NCBI GenBank assembly: GCA_937924505.1
Contig: CALDSR010000004.1
Span: 1-64,000 of the forward strand
Length of the DNA stretch: 64,000 nt
Origin: an uncultured Granulosicoccus sp.
GTDB lineage: Bacteria; Pseudomonadota; Gammaproteobacteria; Granulosicoccales; Granulosicoccaceae
Direction of reading: 5' to 3'
Shown in pieces: positions 56,920 to 64,000 of the stretch (positions are counted from its first letter, which is position 1; the number at the start of each line of letters is the position of its first letter). The notes under the pieces are model-generated. The model saw only the letters and a program-made list of their open reading frames with translations, was not told the origin of the DNA and ran no database searches. Both the position numbers and the translations under genes were made by a program.

Positions 56920-58637
56920 GTGGAACTATCCGGTGGAGAGGTGCTGATCCAGGCACTGAAAGAAGAAAATGTCGAGTTCATATTCGGTTACCCAGGCGGG
57001 GCCGTACTGCATATCTATGACGCTCTCTATGAGCAAAACTCGGTCAAGCACATTCTGGTTCGCCATGAGCAAGGTGCGACGCATGCAGCCGATGGCTATG
57101 CCAGGGCGACAGGCAAACCAGGTGTTGTATTGGTGACATCGGGGCCTGGTGCGACCAATGCTGTGACCGGTATCGCAACGGCTTTTATGGATTCGATCCC
57201 GATGGTCGTCATTTCCGGGCAGGTGCAGAGTCGCTTTATTGGCAGCGATGCATTTCAGGAGGTGGATTGTGTCGGTATTACGCGCCCTTGTGTAAAGCAC
57301 AACTTTTTGGTCGAGTCACTGGAGAGCTTTGCGGAAACGATCAGGAAAGCTTTTCATGTGGCTACCACCGGACGGCCTGGCCCTGTTGTTGTTGACATAC
57401 CGAAAGATTTCACAACGCCGGGTGTGACGGTACCTTTCAATTACCCTAAAACGGTCAACATGCGTTCCTACAGTCCCGCTGAACAGGGGCACCCGGGACA
57501 AATCAGAAAAGCTGTCGATCTGATCCTGTCGGCAAAACGCCCGATGATCTACTCCGGCGGTGGCGTGGTGTTGGGGGATGCGGCCAAGCAGTTGACTGAC
57601 TTTACAGAATTGCTCGGCTACCCGATTACCCAAACCTTGATGGGGCTCGGTGCGTTTCCAGCTTCAAATAAACAAAATCTGGGCATGCTTGGTATGCATG
57701 GTACTTATGAAGCCAATATGGCCATGCATGACTGCGATGTGTTGATAGCGATAGGTGCTCGATTCGATGATCGAGTCACTGGTGAAACAAAGAGCTTCTG
57801 TCCAAGTGCAAAGATAGTCCATGTAGACGTTGACCCAGCCTCTATTTCAAAGAACGTAACCGTCGATGTGCCAATTGTCGGTAATGTGTCGCAGGTTCTC
57901 GATGCGATGATCAGCCTGATAAAAGAAACCGACAAGCGGGCAGATGCGGCCGATATCGCACAGTGGTGGAAGCAGATCAAAACGTGGCAGTCAAGTGATT
58001 GCCTCAAGTACGAATTAAGCGATACATTGATCAAGCCGCAAGCTGTTGTTGAATCGCTTTGGCGAGAAACCAAAGGCGATGCCTATATTACATCTGATGT
58101 TGGACAGCATCAGATGTGGGCTGCGCAGTTCTATGGGTTTGACAAGCCGCGTCGCTGGATAAATTCTGGAGGCTTGGGCACGATGGGTTTTGGCCTTCCA
58201 GCTGCGATGGGTGTCCAGTTGGCGTTTCCTGAAGAGACGGTGGCTTGTATTACCGGTGAAGCCAGTGTGCAAATGTGTATTCAGGAACTCTCTACGTGCT
58301 TGCAGTATGGCTTGCCGATCAAGCTGGTGAATTTGAACAATCGCTATATGGGGATGGTTCGCCAGTGGCAGGAATTCAGTTACGAAAAGCGTTACTCGCA
58401 CTCCTATATGGACGCACTCCCTGACTTTGTTGCATTGGCCGAAAGTTATGGGCACGTCGGTATGCGAATCGACAATCCAGCTGATGTCGATGCGGCGATG
58501 AAAGAGGCTTTTGCGATGAAGGATCGTCTGGTTTTTCTGGACTTCCAGACCGATCAATCAGAGAACGTTTATCCCATGATTGAGGCTGGTAAAGGTCATC
58601 ATGAAATGCGCCTGAACCCGGCACGGGAGCTTGCCTG

Positions 58638-58638
<1 letters not shown>
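56920..58638 (+). CDS. ilvI: acetolactate synthase, large (catalytic) subunit
   Basis: First common step of valine, leucine and isoleucine synthesis; ThDP- and FAD-dependent. 572 residues. The GTG start is supported by GAGGA 6 nt upstream. N-terminal ThDP domain FGYPGGAVLHIYDALY, catalytic Glu in RHEQGATHAADGYAR, central FAD-type domain, then INSGGLGTMGFGLPAAMG. The ThDP/Mg motif reads GEASVQMCIQELSTC instead of GDGS, a variant like that of other IlvI-type gammaproteobacterial enzymes; the Asn of the motif is in LNNRYMGMVRQWQEF. It overlaps ilvH by 1 nt. Confidence 0.95.
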
Positions 58639-60172
<1,534 letters not shown>

Positions 60173-60204
60173 TCAAGCCATAAAACAGGTATCCGCAACA
60201 GACA

Positions 60205-60975
60205 TTGGACATACAACGCGATAAACAGCAACGCTCGAGAGGCATCTATCTCCTGCCCAATCTGTTTACGACCAGTGCTCTGTTTGCGGGCTTCTATAGC
60301 GTTATTGCAGCGTTCAATGGTCACTTCGAAGCGGCAGCAATTTCCATATTGGTGGCAATGATTCTGGATGGCTTTGATGGTCGTGTTGCGCGAATGACCA
60401 ACACGACCACCGAGTTTGGGGCCGAGTACGACAGCATGGCTGACATGGTCTCCTTTGGCTTGGCTCCAGCGTTTCTGATGTACACATGGTCCTTGTCCAG
60501 TTTGACCGCTGCCGAGTTCGGTCAACTTGGTTGGGTCATAGCCTTTGTATTTACCGCTTGTTGTGGACTCCGACTTGCGCGCTTTAACGTAGCGGTCGGC
60601 ACTGCAGACAAACGGTTCTTTCAAGGGCTAGCCTGTCCGGCGGCAGCTGCGGTTACCGCGAGCTTCGTCTGGGTGATGGGTGATCTTGGCTATGCAGGGT
60701 CAGATGTCGTTGTACTGGTGGCGATCATCACGATTTCTACCGGCTTGCTTATGGTCAGCACATTCACCTACTACAGTTTCAAGGATCTCGGTAGCAACCG
60801 GCGTATTCCGTTTGCGATGCTGATCGGTTTGTTATCGCTGTTTGTTGTGACAGCGGTGGATCCGCCGAAAATGATCCTTATTGCATCCAGCTTGTATGCT
60901 ATCTCGGGCCCTGGTTATTGGTTGTTTCGCTGGTTCCGAAAACGTAATCGCCCACCCCGCAGTTCTGCTACCTGA
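60205..60975 (+). CDS. pssA: CDP-diacylglycerol-serine O-phosphatidyltransferase
   Basis: Makes phosphatidylserine, the precursor of phosphatidylethanolamine, in the inner membrane. 256 residues with several membrane segments. The CDP-alcohol phosphotransferase signature is complete: DGFDGRVARMTN followed by EFGAEYDSMADMVSFGLAP. The TTG at 60205 is the only usable start: an in-frame stop lies at 60181 and the next ATG is inside the conserved domain. It sits behind ilvC as in Pseudomonas and relatives. Confidence 0.93.
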   Translation: MDIQRDKQQRSRGIYLLPNLFTTSALFAGFYSVIAAFNGHFEAAAISILVAMILDGFDGRVARMTNTTTEFGAEYDSMADMVSFGLAPAFLMYTWSLSSLTAAEFGQLGWVIAFVFTACCGLRLARFNVAVGTADKRFFQGLACPAAAAVTASFVWVMGDLGYAGSDVVVLVAIITISTGLLMVSTFTYYSFKDLGSNRRIPFAMLIGLLSLFVVTAVDPPKMILIASSLYAISGPGYWLFRWFRKRNRPPRSSAT

Positions 60976-61631
60976 TGTCTTATACCCAGCGCCAGCAGCA
61001 GTTGTTGACGGCAATGGGGTTTGTGCCGTGGGAACTGCGAGAGCGTAGATCAGATTCAGTCTCGGAGGTTCTGGAGCATCCCGCCGCTGGTTCTTCGGAT
61101 AAGCAATCGGGTGAGCTGGCTGTTCAAGATTCGATTGAATCTGACACTACTCAAGACTCGGAGAGTGCTCCGGCATTTGCATCTCGCCCCTTGTGTTCAC
61201 TGACCAATGGATTCTCCATTGGTCACGCACAAGCGCCCTTGCTTGTCGTTGTTGAGACGCATGATGTGAACGTTCAAGCTCCTCTGAGCGGTGATTCCGC
61301 TCAACTGTTCGAGCAAATGATGCGCTCAATAGATGTTACTCGCGGGTCGGTGTGCCAATGCGCCGTGCCTGTTCACGCCAGAGAAGCAGAATCTGGTCAC
61401 GCGACAGTTTTGAGTCTGGTGTCGCCCGAACATGCCGCTGGCCTGCTGCTTTGTCATGAAATTGATGATAATGAGGCGGCATCGGCTCATGCCTTCTCGC
61501 TAGCGCTTGTCGGAAGAAATGCATTGCCCATGTGGCGAATTCCGCATCCGGATATTTTGCTGACTCATCCGTATAAAAAGCGTCAGGCCTGGCAGGCTTT
61601 GAAGGCTGTACGGCAAATTCTTCGGCCCTGA
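60975..61631 (+). CDS. probable DNA polymerase III psi (HolD-like) subunit
   Basis: 218 residues; ATG overlaps the pssA stop (TGATG). The N-terminus RQQQLLTAMGFVPWELRER resembles the clamp-loader-binding helix of HolD (QLxxLGIxxWxLR). A disordered acidic stretch (about 35-75) and an alpha/beta domain follow. The end has HPDILLTHPYKKRQAWQALK, comparable with the HolD C-terminus (ALTDLxANPxARAALW). The position just before rimI also matches the holD-rimI order of Escherichia coli. The middle is too divergent for certainty. Confidence 0.55.
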   Translation: MSYTQRQQQLLTAMGFVPWELRERRSDSVSEVLEHPAAGSSDKQSGELAVQDSIESDTTQDSESAPAFASRPLCSLTNGFSIGHAQAPLLVVVETHDVNVQAPLSGDSAQLFEQMMRSIDVTRGSVCQCAVPVHAREAESGHATVLSLVSPEHAAGLLLCHEIDDNEAASAHAFSLALVGRNALPMWRIPHPDILLTHPYKKRQAWQALKAVRQILRP

Positions 61632-61636
61632 TCTTG

Positions 61637-62128
61637 ATGGCTTCCCGTGTTTTAAAACCTCCTCACGAAAGTAACCCGTGGCGCGGTTTCATGCCAATGT
61701 GCGGCAGGGATATTGCGCTGGTCAGTGAGATGGAGCAACGCAATTATGAATTCCCCTGGAGCGCAGGAATATTTCGTGATTGCATCAAGGCTGGTTATAC
61801 ATGTCGGTTGATGTACCTTGGCGATCAACTGATTGGTTATGGTGTGCTGCAGACCGCTGCAGATGAGGCGCATATTCTGAACCTGTGTATCGACAAATCA
61901 GCGCAACGACAGGGCCATGCGCGGCATCTGCTCGGCCATCTTCTGGATCTGGCGCGGCTTGCGCCGGCGGATATCGTATTTCTCGAAGTTCGACCGTCGA
62001 ATCCGCGCGCGATATCGTTATATGAGCAAAATGGATTCAATGAGATCGGCCTTCGACCTGACTACTACGATTCTGCGACAGGGCGTGAGGATGCCGTCGT
62101 GATGGCGCGGAGCCTTACCTCGAATTAG
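61637..62128 (+). CDS. rimI: ribosomal protein bS18 N-alanine acetyltransferase
   Basis: GNAT acetyltransferase of 163 residues from ATG 61637 (TTG 61634 immediately precedes). Motifs: the RimI-type NYEFPWSAGIFRDCIKAGY, ILNLCIDKSAQRQGHARHLL with the acetyl-CoA loop Q-R-Q-G-H-A, LEVRPSNPRAISLYEQNGF and a late RPDYYDSATGREDAVVM. It acetylates the N-terminus of S18. It lies 5 nt after the HolD-like gene. Confidence 0.93.
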   Translation: MASRVLKPPHESNPWRGFMPMCGRDIALVSEMEQRNYEFPWSAGIFRDCIKAGYTCRLMYLGDQLIGYGVLQTAADEAHILNLCIDKSAQRQGHARHLLGHLLDLARLAPADIVFLEVRPSNPRAISLYEQNGFNEIGLRPDYYDSATGREDAVVMARSLTSN

Positions 62129-62197
62129 TTGGCGTATTTATGAGTCGTCCGGGTAAAAGGTTATACTGGCGGCTTCTAGTTACCCGCCTGCTTTCCC

Positions 62198-63784
62198 ATG
62201 GAACTCTCGGACGAAATAGCGCGTCGGCGCACATTCGCCATCATATCGCACCCCGATGCCGGCAAGACTACGCTGACTGAAAAGCTGCTGTTGTTCGGCG
62301 GTGCGATTCAGCTCGCGGGCACCGTCAAGGGTCGAAAGGCTGCTCGTCATGCAACCTCGGATTGGATGGCGATGGAGCAGGAGCGGGGTATTTCAGTCAC
62401 CTCGTCGGTCATGCAGTTTCCGTATAACGACATGATCGTCAATTTGCTGGACACGCCGGGGCACGAGGACTTCTCTGAAGACACCTATCGAACCTTGACT
62501 GCGGTGGATTCGGCTCTGATGGTGATCGATGTTGCCAAGGGTGTCGAGACACGTACAGAAAAATTGATGGATGTCTGTCGGCTGCGTGCCACACCCGTCA
62601 TGACTTTCATCAACAAGCTTGATCGTGAGGGACGGGACCCTATCGAATTGATGGACGAAGTAGAACGCATGCTCGACATACGCTGCGCGCCAGTTACCTG
62701 GCCTATAGGTATGGGCAAGCGGTTTAAAGGTGTCTACCATCTGCATACTGGCGCGGTACATTTCTACTCCCCCACGCATGGTGGCAAGATGCAGGAAGGC
62801 GAAGTAGTGCAGGGTATTGACAACCCAAAGCTTGATCAGATTCTGGGCGATATGGCCAATGAGCTGCGCGAAGAGCTCGAACTCGTTGAAGGGGCGTGCC
62901 ATGCCTTCGACAGAGAAGCCTATCTTCGCGGTGAACTGACGCCGGTGTACTTCGGCTCAGCCATCAATAATTTTGGTGTTGCCGAACTCTTGGATGACTT
63001 TGTCAAGTATGCACCTGAGCCACAGGCGCGTTTCACAGTCACGCGTGAAGTTCAGCCCACTGAAGCCAAGTTCAGTGGCTTTGCGTTCAAGATCCAGGCA
63101 AACATGGATCCGCAGCATCGCGATCGGGTAGCCTTTGTACGCATTTGTTCGGGGCAATATACGAAGGGTATGAAAGCGCATCATGTGCGCCTCGGCAAGG
63201 AAGTGCGCTTCAATGACGCCTTGACGTTCATGGCATCGGATCGTGGACATGTGGACGAGGCGTTCAGTGGTGACATCATCGGCTTGCACAACCATGGGAC
63301 CATTCGTATAGGCGATACCTTCACCGTCGGCGAAGAGCTTGCATTTACGGGTATCCCGAACTTTGCTCCGGAGTTGTTCAGGCGGGCGGTGCTAAAGGAC
63401 CCGCTAAAAATGAAAGCGCTGCAAAAAGGTCTAACCCAGCTTTGTGAAGAGGGAGCTACTCAACTTTTCAAACCTATCATCAGTAATGATCTTGTACTTG
63501 GTGCGGTAGGCGTTCTGCAGTTCGAGGTTGTTGCACAACGCCTTCGGGATGAATATAAAGTTGAATGTCAGTTTGAAGCGGTGGGGGTGCAGCAGGCGCG
63601 CTGGATTCGTTGTGAGGATGATAAGATGTTGAGTGACTTCAAACGCAAGCTTGATACAAATCTGTCGTATGATCATGCTGAAGAGCTTGTGTATTTGGCG
63701 CCAACCAGAATTAATCTACAAATGTCCCAGGAACGTTGGCCTGATGTTGAATTTCTGGCGACACGAGAGCAGGTTTTCAATTAG
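62198..63784 (+). CDS. prfC: peptide chain release factor 3
   Basis: GTPase that recycles RF1/RF2 from the ribosome after termination. 528 residues. G1 is [14 protein letters not shown], the switch region has [16 protein letters not shown]3 is [14 protein letters not shown], and G4 is [12 protein letters not shown]. The later domain-II and domain-III sequences ([33 protein letters not shown]) are typical. It lies 69 nt after rimI with no strong ribosome site, and may have its own promoter. Confidence 0.97.
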   Translation: MELSDEIARRRTFAIISHPDAGKTTLTEKLLLFGGAIQLAGTVKGRKAARHATSDWMAMEQERGISVTSSVMQFPYNDMIVNLLDTPGHEDFSEDTYRTLTAVDSALMVIDVAKGVETRTEKLMDVCRLRATPVMTFINKLDREGRDPIELMDEVERMLDIRCAPVTWPIGMGKRFKGVYHLHTGAVHFYSPTHGGKMQEGEVVQGIDNPKLDQILGDMANELREELELVEGACHAFDREAYLRGELTPVYFGSAINNFGVAELLDDFVKYAPEPQARFTVTREVQPTEAKFSGFAFKIQANMDPQHRDRVAFVRICSGQYTKGMKAHHVRLGKEVRFNDALTFMASDRGHVDEAFSGDIIGLHNHGTIRIGDTFTVGEELAFTGIPNFAPELFRRAVLKDPLKMKALQKGLTQLCEEGATQLFKPIISNDLVLGAVGVLQFEVVAQRLRDEYKVECQFEAVGVQQARWIRCEDDKMLSDFKRKLDTNLSYDHAEELVYLAPTRINLQMSQERWPDVEFLATREQVFN

Positions 63785-63848
63785 AGGCGAGCCAATATTC
63801 TGGCGATATTCGTGAGGCTACTTGCCACGCCAGGTTATCCAGTGAGCG

Positions 63849-63878
63849 TTGACCTTTTTTTACAAAGCTTGCTTTAGT
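63849..63878 (+). promoter_or_regulatory. possible sigma70-type promoter
   Basis: TTGACC (63849-63854) and TTTAGT (63873-63878), spaced by 18 nt, lie upstream of the last gene. The -35 is good, the -10 mediocre. Confidence 0.35.
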
Positions 63879-63926
63879 GTATCGAACTGTATTACCACCC
63901 TATCATTAATCAAAGAAGGAGATGTA

Positions 63927-64000
63927 ATGCGTAAAATTGCTTTGTTGTTGTCCTGCATCGGACTGTTTGTAGTTCAGCCGGCTCACGCTGAGTTGTTTGG
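63927..64000 (+). CDS. secreted protein, 5' end only
   Basis: The gene runs off the window. AAGGAG sits 5 nt before the ATG. The visible residues (MRKIALLLSCIGLFVVQPAH, then AELFG) are a textbook Sec signal with AHA-E cleavage, so the product is periplasmic or outer-membrane. Nothing more can be said. Confidence 0.8.
   Translation, partial: MRKIALLLSCIGLFVVQPAHAELF

Overview
The window reads as chromosomal DNA of a Gram-negative gammaproteobacterium. The grounds are the ilvI-ilvH-ilvC-pssA order, a HolD-like gene directly before rimI, release factor 3, an Omp85-type barrel, Lol-type lipoproteins and OmpA-family proteins. Base composition is moderate. The genus cannot be named from sequence alone; a marine, surface-dwelling lifestyle is an inference from the very large adhesin-like genes.

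Left flank (1-13.5 kb). The window opens with the 3' half of a tRNA-Lys gene whose 5' half is missing, most simply the far end of an element integrated into that tRNA. A mixed set follows: a secreted histidine phosphatase, glgC (glycogen synthesis), a beta-helix lipoprotein, an ABC-exporter-like protein with a degenerate ATPase domain and a C-terminal cyclic-nucleotide-binding domain, a convergent ATP/ADP-translocase-like carrier, an atypical-kinase-like domain fused to an Omp85 barrel, a PAP2 lipoprotein phosphatase, a decayed second copy of the glgC C-terminus, and a TVP38/TMEM64 membrane protein.

Centre (13.7-52.8 kb). About 39 kb is almost entirely cell-surface genes on the + strand. Four secreted DUF11-type proteins surround a 2,063-residue protein that joins DUF11/SdrD-like modules to a C-terminal outer-membrane barrel. 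That gene overlaps an OmpA-domain lipoprotein gene by 16 nt. Next comes a 5,520-residue protein made of a choice-of-anchor-L-like head, about 40 Ig-like modules arranged in a higher-order repeat of about 1,000 residues, an Asp-rich thrombospondin-type-3 (TSP3) stalk and a Gly-Cys sorting-type tail. This tail is fused in frame to a lipoprotein signal and an OmpA-type barrel/peptidoglycan-binding protein. Two stand-alone paralogues of that OmpA protein follow, then a GEVED/TSP3 protein with the same type of tail. The best reading is one locus that builds, exports and anchors a calcium-binding fibrous surface layer or adhesin. No dedicated secretion ATPase or sorting protease lies in the window.

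Right flank (53.1-64 kb). Housekeeping genes: pckA with a clear terminator, a BepA-like M48 protease on the opposite strand, a possible branched-chain leader/hairpin, then ilvI-ilvH-ilvC-pssA, a HolD-like gene, rimI, prfC, and the start of a secreted protein cut by the window edge.
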